Source: JAHDBG01 sp963922315 (GTDB lineage Bacteria > Pseudomonadota > Gammaproteobacteria > Chromatiales > Chromatiaceae). From it: a DNA stretch of 43,444 bases. The position numbers were made by a program, and so were the translations under genes. Positions 24,479-32,869 of the stretch are shown in pieces. How positions within the stretch are numbered: position 1 is the stretch's first letter; every line of letters starts with the position of its first letter. The notes beneath the pieces were generated by a model. It saw only the letters and a list, made by a program, of their open reading frames with translations, was not told the DNA's origin and did not search any database. Location: assembly GCA_963922315.1 (NCBI GenBank), contig CAWUID010000016.1, positions 1 to 43,444 of the forward strand, read 5' to 3'.

Positions 24479-25780
24479 TCAGGGCTCCAGGCGGTACTCA
24501 GCAGCCCGCGCATGCGCTTCCAGTCCTTCGCCACGTGCCAGTACCGAAGCGGTTTTGCCTAATGATCGGGCACCGGTCGGTGAGGCCATGATCAGGCTGG
24601 TTCGTTTCTGAAAATCGTACACGCCGAGCGGTGAACTGAAACGGGCTGTGCCGGAAGTCGGCAAAACATGGTTCGGCCCGGCACAATAATCTCCCAGTGG
24701 TTCACTGGTATAGCGACCCATGAAAATCGCGCCAGCGTGGCGGATCTGCTTAACATATTCTGCCGGATCTGCGACTGACAATTCCAGGTGCTCTGGTGCA
24801 ATACGGTTTGCGATGGTTGCTGCTTCAGCCAGGTCTCGGCATTGGATCAGTGCCCCCCGGCGGCGTAATGCCGTCGCTGCAATCGTTTGCCTTTGCAGGG
24901 TGGGTAACAGGCGTTCAATGCTGGCTTGCACTTGTGCGATAAAGTCGGCATCCGGACACACCAGAATTGCCTGAGCAGCCTCGTCGTGTTCGGCTTGTGA
25001 GAACAAATCCATGGCGACCCAGTCCGGGTTGGTCTGACCATCGCAGATCACCAGGATTTCGGAAGGGCCGGCGATCATGTCAATTCCGACCTGACCAAAC
25101 ACAGCACGTTTTGCGGCGGCAACATAGCTGTTGCCTGGCCCGACGATTTTATCAACGGCTGGCACCGTTTCGGTGCCATACGCGAGTGCGGCGACAGCCT
25201 GGGCACCACCAATCGCGACAGCCCGGGTGATGCCACATAGATGCGCTGCTGCCAGCACCAGCGGATTAGTTTCTCCCTGCGGAGTCGGTACTACCATGAT
25301 CAGTTCCGGGACACCGGCTACTTTAGCGGGCAGGGCATTCATCAGTACGGAAGACGGATAAGCCGCTTTACCGCCGGGTACATACAGGCCAACCCGATCC
25401 AGTGGGGTAATCTGCTGTCCGAGCAGGGTGCCATCTGGCTCTGTTTCCTGCCAACTGTGCAATTTCTGGCGTTCGGCATACGCCTGTATCCGTGTGGCCG
25501 CGTGTTGTAGTGCATCACGTTGTTCTGCGCTGATTGTCTCCCAGGCCTGACGCAATCGTTCATCTGGCAGGATTAGTACTTCTGGTGTTGCTGGTGTCCA
25601 GCCATCCAGTCGGGTGGTATAGTCCAGCAGTGCGGCATCGCCCTGTGTGCGTACAGCCAGGATGATGGTATCGACAGTGGTTTGCAGTTCGGCATCTGCA
25701 ACCGCTTCCCAGGCCAGCAGTTGATCCAGCTGTTGAGCAAAGTCGGTTTGGGTACTATCTAACAATTTAATCTGCGACAT
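24479..25780 (-). CDS. hisD: Histidinol dehydrogenase
   Basis: HisD performs the last two oxidations of histidine synthesis, histidinol to histidine, with NAD and a zinc ion. The 433-residue product shows GLYVPGGKAAYPSSVLMNA, KIVGPGNSYVAAAKR, IAGPSEILVICD, the zinc-ligand region SQAEHDEAAQ and the C-terminal NHVLPTSGTARFSSPLGVYD. I chose ATG 25780 (MSQIKLLDST), because the 26 extra codons upstream have no family counterpart. Other his genes are not in the window, so hisDC are split from the rest. Confidence 0.95.
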   Translation of the reverse strand: MSQIKLLDSTQTDFAQQLDQLLAWEAVADAELQTTVDTIILAVRTQGDAALLDYTTRLDGWTPATPEVLILPDERLRQAWETISAEQRDALQHAATRIQAYAERQKLHSWQETEPDGTLLGQQITPLDRVGLYVPGGKAAYPSSVLMNALPAKVAGVPELIMVVPTPQGETNPLVLAAAHLCGITRAVAIGGAQAVAALAYGTETVPAVDKIVGPGNSYVAAAKRAVFGQVGIDMIAGPSEILVICDGQTNPDWVAMDLFSQAEHDEAAQAILVCPDADFIAQVQASIERLLPTLQRQTIAATALRRRGALIQCRDLAEAATIANRIAPEHLELSVADPAEYVKQIRHAGAIFMGRYTSEPLGDYCAGPNHVLPTSGTARFSSPLGVYDFQKRTSLIMASPTGARSLGKTASVLARGEGLEAHARAAEYRLEP

Positions 25781-25802
25781 AAGTATCAGCAAAAATATCG
25801 GG

Positions 25803-26585
25803 TCATGATGATTTGGGTTGTGCGTGCCACTGAATATCGGGGCCAATCCATTGGCCAATCAGTTCTTTGAGCATTTTAGCATTGTCATCCAGGTCATCTG
25901 TGTCGGGTATCCAGTGTCTCCAGCCACTTTTATAAGGTAGTTTGTAGTCGGTAGCAGCTGGTATAGGCTTCAGGCCGGCCTGTTGGAAGTGTGCCAGTGA
26001 GCAGGCCATATGAGACACTGAAGTCACCAACAAGACGGTTTGTATACCGCGTTGTTGTAACAATGCAGCACTGAACTGTGCATTTTGTTGTGTGTTCTGG
26101 CTGTCTTCTTCCAGTAAAATAGCTGTTTCCGGGACCCCCAGATCTTGAAGGAGTTGCTGCATTGCAGTGGCGGCTGATATGGTGTGTAGTTGTGGATTGT
26201 GGCCACCAGATAATATAATCAACGGTGCTTTTCCTGCATGATACAGTTGAGCACCGTACCATATTCGATCCGCAGCCTTGTTCAAGTCTGATTGTAAATG
26301 GTTGCTGTCTGGTGGGATGATGCCTCCACCCAGTATGACAATAGCTTCTGCATCAGGTAATTGTTGCGGGACATGCGGCGGGAAGGGTGCACTGAGCTGA
26401 CCAGCTAGCCAGAAACCGACTGCCGGGACAGACCAGAACCACAGCCAGACGATGCCCAGCGCACTACATAGCCAGGCCAGGCGGCGACGTCCGGTCAGAT
26501 CCAGTATTAATCCAATGAGCCCGAGTAACAAGCTGCTACCGAGCGGTGACAGCATAACAGTGACCAGTTTAGCCAGCATTATCAT
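25803..26585 (-). CDS. YdcF/ElyC-like membrane protein with DUF218 domain
   Basis: This family includes ElyC and SanA, tied to envelope or peptidoglycan-precursor homeostasis, although the biochemical activity is unsettled. The 260-residue product has two N-terminal membrane helices (residues ~5-60), then a DUF218 domain with AIVILGGGI, IILSGGHNP, the conserved SQNTQQNAQFS and LLVTSVSHMACSL motifs. The start is uncertain: ATG 26585 or ATG 26579, neither with a good ribosome-binding site. It lies 22 bases upstream of hisD in the same direction and about 12 bases from the divergent accA start, so their promoters must overlap the coding ends. Confidence 0.8.
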   Translation of the reverse strand: MIMLAKLVTVMLSPLGSSLLLGLIGLILDLTGRRRLAWLCSALGIVWLWFWSVPAVGFWLAGQLSAPFPPHVPQQLPDAEAIVILGGGIIPPDSNHLQSDLNKAADRIWYGAQLYHAGKAPLIILSGGHNPQLHTISAATAMQQLLQDLGVPETAILLEEDSQNTQQNAQFSAALLQQRGIQTVLLVTSVSHMACSLAHFQQAGLKPIPAATDYKLPYKSGWRHWIPDTDDLDDNAKMLKELIGQWIGPDIQWHAQPKSS

Positions 26586-26597
26586 CTGAGCATTGCT

Positions 26598-27554
26598 ATG
26601 AATCTTGATTTTCTTGAGTTTGAACAACCAATTGCCGAAATGCAGGCAAAGATTGAAGAATTGCGCATGATGGGCAATGATAATCCGATTGATATTCAGG
26701 ATGAGATTGCACGTTTAGAAGCAAAGCGTCAGGCCTTGACAACTTCAATCTTCAGTAAGTTGACACCCTGGCAGACGGCGCAACTGGCGCGTCATCCGTT
26801 GCGCCCGTATACGTTAGATTATATTGAACAGATTGTCGATGATTTTCAGGAACTGCACGGGGATCGCAGTTTTGCCGACGATCCGTCGATTGTCGCAGGC
26901 ATTGGTCGGCTGGCCGGGAAGCCGGTGATGCTGATCGGGCATCAGAAAGGTCGCAATACAAAACAAAAGATCCGGCGTAACTTCGGGATGCCGCGTCCGG
27001 AAGGGTATAGAAAAGCATTGCGTCTGTTACAAATGGCAGAACGTTTCCGGTTGCCGGTAGTGACTTTTATTGACACGCCAGGTGCTTATCCGGGTGTCGG
27101 CGCGGAAGAGCGTGGTCAAAGTGAGGCCATTGCTCGCAATTTGTTTGTGATGGCCGGTTTGCGAACACCGATTGTTGCTGTTGTGATTGGCGAAGGTGGG
27201 TCTGGCGGTGCTTTAGCAATTGGGGTCGCAGATCGGGTGCTGATGTTGCAATATGGCACTTATTCGGTGATTTCACCTGAAGGTTGCGCGTCTATTTTGT
27301 GGAAGGATGCAGCCAAGGCAGATCTGGCGGCGGAGGCAATGGCGATTACTGCTCCTGACCTGAAACAACATGGCCTGATTGATGAGATTGTTCCGGAGCC
27401 GACCGGTGGCGCACATCGTGATCATGCCGCTATGGCAGATAATCTGAAAATTGCTGTGCTCGATGCACTGGAGCCGCTTCTGGCAGAGCCATTAGATTTG
27501 CTGATGGAAAACCGGCAGCAACGTCTGTTGGCATATGGTGCCTTCAGCGCGTAA
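26598..27554 (+). CDS. accA: Acetyl-CoA carboxylase carboxyltransferase subunit alpha
   Basis: AccA forms, with AccD, the carboxyltransferase that makes malonyl-CoA for fatty-acid synthesis. The 318-residue product starts MNLDFLEFEQPIAEMQAKI and has the family stretches QLARHPLRPYTLDYI, ELHGDRSFADDPSIV, FIDTPGAYPGVGAEERGQ and GEGGSGGALAIGVADRV, all typical and complete. Its end overlaps the tilS start by 20 bases. No accD or accBC is in the window. Confidence 0.97.
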   Translation: MNLDFLEFEQPIAEMQAKIEELRMMGNDNPIDIQDEIARLEAKRQALTTSIFSKLTPWQTAQLARHPLRPYTLDYIEQIVDDFQELHGDRSFADDPSIVAGIGRLAGKPVMLIGHQKGRNTKQKIRRNFGMPRPEGYRKALRLLQMAERFRLPVVTFIDTPGAYPGVGAEERGQSEAIARNLFVMAGLRTPIVAVVIGEGGSGGALAIGVADRVLMLQYGTYSVISPEGCASILWKDAAKADLAAEAMAITAPDLKQHGLIDEIVPEPTGGAHRDHAAMADNLKIAVLDALEPLLAEPLDLLMENRQQRLLAYGAFSA

Positions 27555-28896
27555 ATCCGCCGCTTTCTGTGCCACGCAATTGCATCAGCAATTGCGTGCC
27601 TTACCACAGCCGGAACATTATGTCGTCGCGTACAGCGGTGGCCTCGATTCGCATGTGCTGTTACACGCTCTGGTAACAATACGGGGTCAGTGTGCTATTC
27701 CGGTGCGGGCAATTCATGTCCAGCATGGTCTGCATCCCGCAGCAGGAGACTGGGCAGCACACTGTCAGATCGTCTGTCAGGCGCTTGATGTGCCATTGCA
27801 GGTTGTTGCTTTGCAATTGCAGCCGTCGCCCGGGGCCAGCCTGGAAGCCGTGGCACGGGAAGCGCGCTATGCCGCCTGCTGGCAAGATGCATTGCCAGGG
27901 ACGATGTTGTTGACAGCCCACCATGCGGATGACCAGGCAGAAACCGTTTTGTTACAATTGTTGCGTGGTGCCGGTATTGCCGGTCTGGCGGCAATGCCAG
28001 TCTGTCGTACAACCGCTTCTGGTTGGCATGCCCGTCCTTGTCTGAGTTGGTCGCGTCAGGCATTGCAGCAATATGCGCAACAACAGGCCCTGACCTGGAT
28101 TGACGATCCGAGCAACCTGAATACCGACTTTGACCGGAATTATCTCCGTCAGCAGGTGATCCCGTTATTGCAGGCACGTTGGCCTGCAGCGAGCCAGACA
28201 CTGGCGCGCAGTGCCAGCCATGTGGCTGCTGCATTGCCACTGGTGCAGGCACAGGCCCGGCAGGATCTGGCACAGAGTTGTGATTCGGATGGGCGATTGC
28301 AAGTGTCGGCATTGCGCCGTTTGCCGGAGATACGTTGTCAGCAGGTGTTACGTGCCTGGATTCTTCAGGCTGGACATCCGGTACCAAGTCAGGCGCAATT
28401 ATCAGAGATCATAGATCAGACTCTTGAGGCAGGAAGCGATAGCCAGCTCCGGATCGGCTGGCAGCAGACTGAGCTGCGCCGTTACCGGGATGTCTTGTGG
28501 TTGTTGCATCGGCCATTGCCGACACCACCAGATCAACCGTTAGTCTGGCCGACAGAAGAGCAGGTTCTCGCATTACCAGCTGGTTGTGGCGTGTTGCATC
28601 GTATTCCCGCTGAGCAAGGCATACCGGGCCGGTACTGGCAGCAAGGGCGTATCTCAGTCCGCTGGCGCAGTCAGGGGTTACGCTGTCGGCCTGTTGGGCG
28701 ACAGGGTAGTCGCAGCTTTAAAAAGTTGTGCCAGGCATATGGTATTCCGCCCTGGCAGCGGCCGTACGTACCCTTGTTGTATCTGGACAATCAATTAATC
28801 GCGGTCGCCGACATCTGCATGTGTCTGGAGCCGGTCACAGGAGAGAACTGTTATCAGGTTCAATGGTTGCCTGCTGACCACAGTATGCCTGGATGA
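27535..28896 (+). CDS. tilS: tRNA(Ile) lysidine synthetase TilS
   Basis: TilS attaches lysine to C34 of the CAU-anticodon isoleucine tRNA, changing it to read AUA. The 453-residue product has the PP-loop VAYSGGLDSHVLLHAL near residues 34-50, the HHADDQAETVLLQLLRGAGI motif, the RPCLSWSRQALQQYA and WIDDPSNLNTDFDRNYLR segments, and a C-terminal domain as in the long gammaproteobacterial form. It overlaps accA and is presumably co-transcribed with it, a common pairing. Its last 62 bases overlap, on the opposite strand, the end of the mtnP-like gene. Confidence 0.94.
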   Translation: MVPSARKSAAFCATQLHQQLRALPQPEHYVVAYSGGLDSHVLLHALVTIRGQCAIPVRAIHVQHGLHPAAGDWAAHCQIVCQALDVPLQVVALQLQPSPGASLEAVAREARYAACWQDALPGTMLLTAHHADDQAETVLLQLLRGAGIAGLAAMPVCRTTASGWHARPCLSWSRQALQQYAQQQALTWIDDPSNLNTDFDRNYLRQQVIPLLQARWPAASQTLARSASHVAAALPLVQAQARQDLAQSCDSDGRLQVSALRRLPEIRCQQVLRAWILQAGHPVPSQAQLSEIIDQTLEAGSDSQLRIGWQQTELRRYRDVLWLLHRPLPTPPDQPLVWPTEEQVLALPAGCGVLHRIPAEQGIPGRYWQQGRISVRWRSQGLRCRPVGRQGSRSFKKLCQAYGIPPWQRPYVPLLYLDNQLIAVADICMCLEPVTGENCYQVQWLPADHSMPG

Positions 28897-29611
28897 TCTG
28901 AAGTACACGCCGCAGGCCCGCATCGCGACACTCGGTAATTTGTTGCAAATCAATGATGTCATCACCCAGCCCGGCGGCCTTGTTTACCACCAGAGCTAGA
29001 CAGGCATAGTCCAGGCCCAGTTCGCGCGCCAGACTGGCTTCCGGCATGCCAGTCATGCCAACCATGTCGCATCCGTCCTGTTGCAGGCGACGTATTTCAG
29101 CTGCGGTCTCCAGTCTGGGCCCCTGAGTTGCGCCATACACGCCGTGCGTGACACATGCGATACCGGAGGACTGCGCAGCGTTAATCAGCGCATGACGCAG
29201 ATCGGTGCAATAAGGCGTGCTGAAATCAATATGTCCAAAAGTATCATTCAGGGTAGTTGCAAATGTGTGCTCACGACCATAGGTGTAATCAATGATCTGA
29301 TCCGGGATGCTGATGGTGCCTGGTCCCAGTTCCGGATGAATACCACCAACCGTTGCCAGCCCGATGATCTGCTGTGCACCAGCTGCGCGCAGGGACCACA
29401 AATTAGCCCGATAGTTGATTTGATGTGGTGGTATCTGGTGGTTCAGACCATGTCGTTGCAGCACAATCACTGAATGACCCGCCAATCTGGTGTGATGCAA
29501 GGGAGCTGAAGGATCACCATATGGTGTTGTGTCGCAGGTAGAGTGACCTGATGCGAAATCGGCAGATGATTTGAGGTCACAACTGACCATCAGACCGAGC
29601 GCGTGTGGCAT
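28835..29611 (-). CDS. mtnP: S-methyl-5'-thioinosine phosphorylase (MTA phosphorylase family)
   Basis: This is a purine-nucleoside phosphorylase of methionine salvage. The 258-residue product carries RHGLNHQIPPHQINYRANLW, AVGGIHPELGPGTI-like LATVGGIHPELGPGTI, REHTFAT, TQGPRLETAAEI and GMTGMPEASLAREL. Asparagine in VVNKAAG, where true MTA phosphorylases have aspartate, points to 6-oxopurine (methylthioinosine) specificity, as in the Pseudomonas enzyme. The first ~20 residues (MPHALGLMVSCDL) lack the GGTGL phosphate loop expected there, and moving the start upstream does not restore it. It lies 10 bases after folE in the same operon and overlaps the tilS end antisense. Confidence 0.82.
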   Translation of the reverse strand: MPHALGLMVSCDLKSSADFASGHSTCDTTPYGDPSAPLHHTRLAGHSVIVLQRHGLNHQIPPHQINYRANLWSLRAAGAQQIIGLATVGGIHPELGPGTISIPDQIIDYTYGREHTFATTLNDTFGHIDFSTPYCTDLRHALINAAQSSGIACVTHGVYGATQGPRLETAAEIRRLQQDGCDMVGMTGMPEASLARELGLDYACLALVVNKAAGLGDDIIDLQQITECRDAGLRRVLQIIQAYCGQQATIEPDNSSLL

Positions 29612-29621
29612 AACAGTGAAC

Positions 29622-30314
29622 TTAATTTTGACAGAACTGGTAAAACTCAGATCGATAAGTCATATCCTGTGACAGGTATTCGCCTGAAAATTGCGTGGTT
29701 TTCATCGTGGCTCCGGTATGTTTCACGCCTCGGCAACTAACACAATGATGTTCGGCTTCAACCATCACTGCGACACCAACATTCCCTTCGCAAATCTGAT
29801 TGATAGCATGATGAATGGCTAAAGTCATCTGTTCCTGAATGGTACCGCGTCGGGAACATTGTTCGACGATACGATTCAGTTTGGACAGCCCCACCACCTT
29901 GCCACCCTGATGCGGAATATAGGCAATATGGACCCGACCCAAAATCGCCTGGTGGTGATGTGAACACATTGAGGTTAGTGGAATATTTCCCTCAAAAACC
30001 TGGCCATTATAGCCGTCACATGGAAAACTGGTGACTTCACTTAAGGGTTCATACCGACCGCGCCACAGATCATGAACGTAGGCTTTGGCGACTCTTCTGG
30101 GAGTATCAGCTGAGTTTGGATCCTGTTGCCAATTGCAGCCTAAAGCGGTCAGAAAATGACCGAAATGTTGTGCTGCTTCAGCAATCATCGCTTCCTTTTC
30201 ATCTGCTGTAAGACGTGCCTGACGACCATCCTGTGCCTGTTTGGCGGCTAATTGGGTCGAGATACCATTTGCGTATCCGACCGGAGCCAGCTCCAGGCTG
30301 TGTTGTGTGTTCAT
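29622..30314 (-). CDS. folE: GTP cyclohydrolase I, type FolE
   Basis: FolE converts GTP to dihydroneopterin triphosphate, the entry to folate and to queuosine synthesis. The 230-residue product has the zinc-site cysteine in LTSMCSHHHQ, the GKVVGLSKLNRIVEQCSRR helix, TIQEQMTLAIHHAI and the second cysteine in EHHCVSCRGVKH. ATG 30314 is chosen because AAGGA lies just upstream and it avoids overlapping queD; the open frame runs further. It is the third gene of the unit ATPase-queD-folE-mtnP. Next to queD, a queuosine-precursor role is a reasonable inference, with folate supply also possible. Confidence 0.94.
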   Translation of the reverse strand: MNTQHSLELAPVGYANGISTQLAAKQAQDGRQARLTADEKEAMIAEAAQHFGHFLTALGCNWQQDPNSADTPRRVAKAYVHDLWRGRYEPLSEVTSFPCDGYNGQVFEGNIPLTSMCSHHHQAILGRVHIAYIPHQGGKVVGLSKLNRIVEQCSRRGTIQEQMTLAIHHAINQICEGNVGVAVMVEAEHHCVSCRGVKHTGATMKTTQFSGEYLSQDMTYRSEFYQFCQN

Positions 30315-30330
30315 AACATCCTTGTACGTA

Positions 30331-30813
30331 TCATATGGTGAGATCAGGCTGATAAATGGCTGAATTACGACGGTTTTCGCTGAATTCAACTTTACTAACG
30401 CGCACTCTGCCATTAGTTTCACGCAGAATAAAAGCATTAAATTTGTCGTAAATCAGTTGTGCAAATCGTTCCGCGCCGACTGCTTTCACAATTCTGAGCT
30501 GGATCAAATCCTTTGCAGCCATATCCTGAAATAAAGGCAGGTGCGGGTCATCTTCAGCCGCGATAAAAGTATGATCGAACATATAAGAAACCCATTGTTT
30601 CGGGGTCATGCCATCAATTTCAGTTTGCACCTGTGTGAACTTGCCGAAATCCCATACCCAGTTTTTTTCGTCCAGTTCGCCGCTAAACCATATTTTGAAA
30701 GATACACCATAGCCGTGAATATAACGACAATGCGTATCTTGTGCATGCCACTGGCGAAAGACTATGCTGAAGCCTTCAAAGACTTTAGTTGATTGAAATA
30801 TATTTGCACTCAT
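30331..30813 (-). CDS. queD: 6-carboxy-tetrahydropterin synthase family protein (QueD-like)
   Basis: QueD makes 6-carboxytetrahydropterin from the FolE product in the queuosine pathway. The 160-residue product has the family core: a zinc-ligand histidine and the catalytic cysteine in WHAQDTHCRYIHGYG, WVWDFGKFTQVQ, FDHTFIAAEDDP and a C-terminal VSKVEFSENRRNSAIY. The usual HGHN zinc pair reads HGYG, so one ligand histidine is replaced by tyrosine. I recall a similar HGY variant in alphaproteobacterial members, so it is probably a recognised subgroup. It overlaps the ATPase end by 29 bases and folE follows after 16 bases. Confidence 0.85.
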   Translation of the reverse strand: MSANIFQSTKVFEGFSIVFRQWHAQDTHCRYIHGYGVSFKIWFSGELDEKNWVWDFGKFTQVQTEIDGMTPKQWVSYMFDHTFIAAEDDPHLPLFQDMAAKDLIQLRIVKAVGAERFAQLIYDKFNAFILRETNGRVRVSKVEFSENRRNSAIYQPDLTI

Positions 30814-32869
30814 TTTTAATTTCAGGTGTCTCCTGATATTTAATTGAAGACCATATGATGTTACCTAATCCGATAAAACTGATTAAATAAGAAAAAACCA
30901 TGCTGAACATCGGTCCGACATTTAAGAATAAAACACTTGGGATGATCAGGCAAGCAGGTATATAACTGAAGATCAGATTTTTCTGCATTGTTCGCTCAAA
31001 ATTGTCACTGAACCAGAACAACTCCGGGATTTTTACCAATCTTCCATCCATCAGTACTATTTGCGCTGTATCGGTAGCAGCACTGGATGCACCAGACAAA
31101 GACAGTGAAACATGCGCTGTTTTCAGTGCAATGGCGTCATTAATACCATCTCCCACAAAACAGACAAAACGGCCTTGTGCTTTCAATTGCTGAATATAAT
31201 CTGCTTTATTTTCAGGTAATACATTTGCAAAATAATGCTGAATACCCAATGTTTCTGCCAGGCTTTGGGTAGGTCCGAGGTGATCTCCTGAGATAATATA
31301 TAATCGCATACCACGTTGTTGTAAAAACCGGACGACTTCGAATGCTTCTGGTCGGATAGTTGACTGCAGGATCAGCACACCAATCAGTTTCTGATCAACT
31401 GCAACATAAACCAGAGTATGTCCCTGCTCGTCCGATGTGTCTTGTAAATTCTGAACTGTGTCGGGCAGGGCAATACCCTGTTGCTGTAAGAAACGAGCAT
31501 TACCTACCTGAATACACTCATCCTGGTAGTTGACCCGGATACCATAACCCAGGCTATAACTGGCTGCATCCGGGATTGGTAATTCTAATTGTTCTGCAGC
31601 GGCTTTAGCCAGGATAGCTTTTGCTACCGGATGTGGCTGGCGATATTCTGCGATGGCTGCATAGCGTAATATGCCTGTTTCAGTATAGTGGCCCAATGGC
31701 CGGATCGCATGCACTGTCGGCTGTTCCAGAGTAAGCGTGCCAGTTTTATCAAATACGACGGTGTCAACCTCACGTAATAATTCAAATACACGTCCGTCTT
31801 TGACCAGGATATTGCGGGATGACAGGGCTTGCAGATAACTCATGACGTTCAATGGTCCTAGTGTTGCCATTGAGCCACCAAAGTTGGCCCATGATATGGC
31901 CAGTGCTGACTGGGTACTTAAGATAGGATAGGTCAGAGCAGTTAAGCTGATACTGAACGGTAAATAGCGATCAGCAATCTGACGTCCACGGGTGGTCAGG
32001 CTGTCTTTGTAGTTCTGGGTATCATTGAGTACTGTGCTGATTTTTGCCGCCAGAGTACTACTATGGGTTGTCGTTACTTCAATGCATAGTTTGCCGGATA
32101 ATAGCAGAGTCGCGGCGAAGACCTCATCACCCGGAGTTTTTTCTGCTGGCTGACTTTCTCCGGTTAAAATGCGTTGGTCTACCTGAGCATGCCCTGTGGT
32201 AATAATGCCGTCAATGGGAATAACTTCACCTGGATGGACGACGACCTGATGCCCTTCCTCAAGTTCATGAAACGGAATCTGAACTTCGGCATCCTGCACA
32301 ATGATCCAAACCTGCTCCGGGTGGTTCGCAAATACGTCAATCATCTGATTATGTGAAGTTTTTTCCAGCTGGTTGATAATACGTGCGAAAAATCCGTTCA
32401 GAATTGCTGCAAAAGCAGCATAGATCAGTTTGCCGGCCGCTAGTGTCCAACACATCATCACCAGAGAGAACAGATAAAAGGTGATATAACGGCCTCGTTG
32501 AAAGTCTTTATGCACCAACTTCAGTGTATCCAGCATCAGATAAAGCACAGCAGCAATGCTGATCAGATTCAGAGTTGGAAAAAAGATGCCGGCAATGGCT
32601 AACCCTAATGCATACAGTCCGAATTTCTGTCGTCGACTGGCTGTTTCTTTTTCTGCCTGAAGCTGCTGTCGTATTGCCGGACTGATGGCGCTGTGTAGTT
32701 CGTCCTGTCCGTCAGACCAGACAGTTTCCAGCACACGGCGCCACAAATGCCTCAACTGAGCAGGCGTTTTGGTGAGTGAAGAACAATTTTTCTGTATCGG
32801 ACCTGACAGGCTTCGCTTCAGGTTGTAGCCTAAAGCGCCTGCACCCAATACAGTCAGTTCAAGCCACAT
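30785..32869 (-). CDS. P1B-like (heavy-metal type) P-type ATPase without a CPC motif
   Basis: The 694-residue product is a complete P-type cation pump: actuator TGES near 236-239, phosphorylation site DKTGTLT (Asp374), the P1B-specific HP motif in EYRQPHPVAKAI, and the hinge GDGINDAIAL. Paired N-terminal helices lie near 85-165 and C-terminal helices after about 640. There is no N-terminal metal-binding CxxC domain. The transport-site helix, which normally carries CPC, SPC, TPC or APC, reads FGGSMATLGPLN here, so the substrate cannot be guessed from known rules. It is the first gene of the unit with queD, folE and mtnP, which overlap or follow tightly; why a pump is encoded with pterin enzymes is unclear. 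Confidence 0.85.
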   Translation of the reverse strand: MWLELTVLGAGALGYNLKRSLSGPIQKNCSSLTKTPAQLRHLWRRVLETVWSDGQDELHSAISPAIRQQLQAEKETASRRQKFGLYALGLAIAGIFFPTLNLISIAAVLYLMLDTLKLVHKDFQRGRYITFYLFSLVMMCWTLAAGKLIYAAFAAILNGFFARIINQLEKTSHNQMIDVFANHPEQVWIIVQDAEVQIPFHELEEGHQVVVHPGEVIPIDGIITTGHAQVDQRILTGESQPAEKTPGDEVFAATLLLSGKLCIEVTTTHSSTLAAKISTVLNDTQNYKDSLTTRGRQIADRYLPFSISLTALTYPILSTQSALAISWANFGGSMATLGPLNVMSYLQALSSRNILVKDGRVFELLREVDTVVFDKTGTLTLEQPTVHAIRPLGHYTETGILRYAAIAEYRQPHPVAKAILAKAAAEQLELPIPDAASYSLGYGIRVNYQDECIQVGNARFLQQQGIALPDTVQNLQDTSDEQGHTLVYVAVDQKLIGVLILQSTIRPEAFEVVRFLQQRGMRLYIISGDHLGPTQSLAETLGIQHYFANVLPENKADYIQQLKAQGRFVCFVGDGINDAIALKTAHVSLSLSGASSAATDTAQIVLMDGRLVKIPELFWFSDNFERTMQKNLIFSYIPACLIIPSVLFLNVGPMFSMVFSYLISFIGLGNIIWSSIKYQETPEIKNECKYISIN

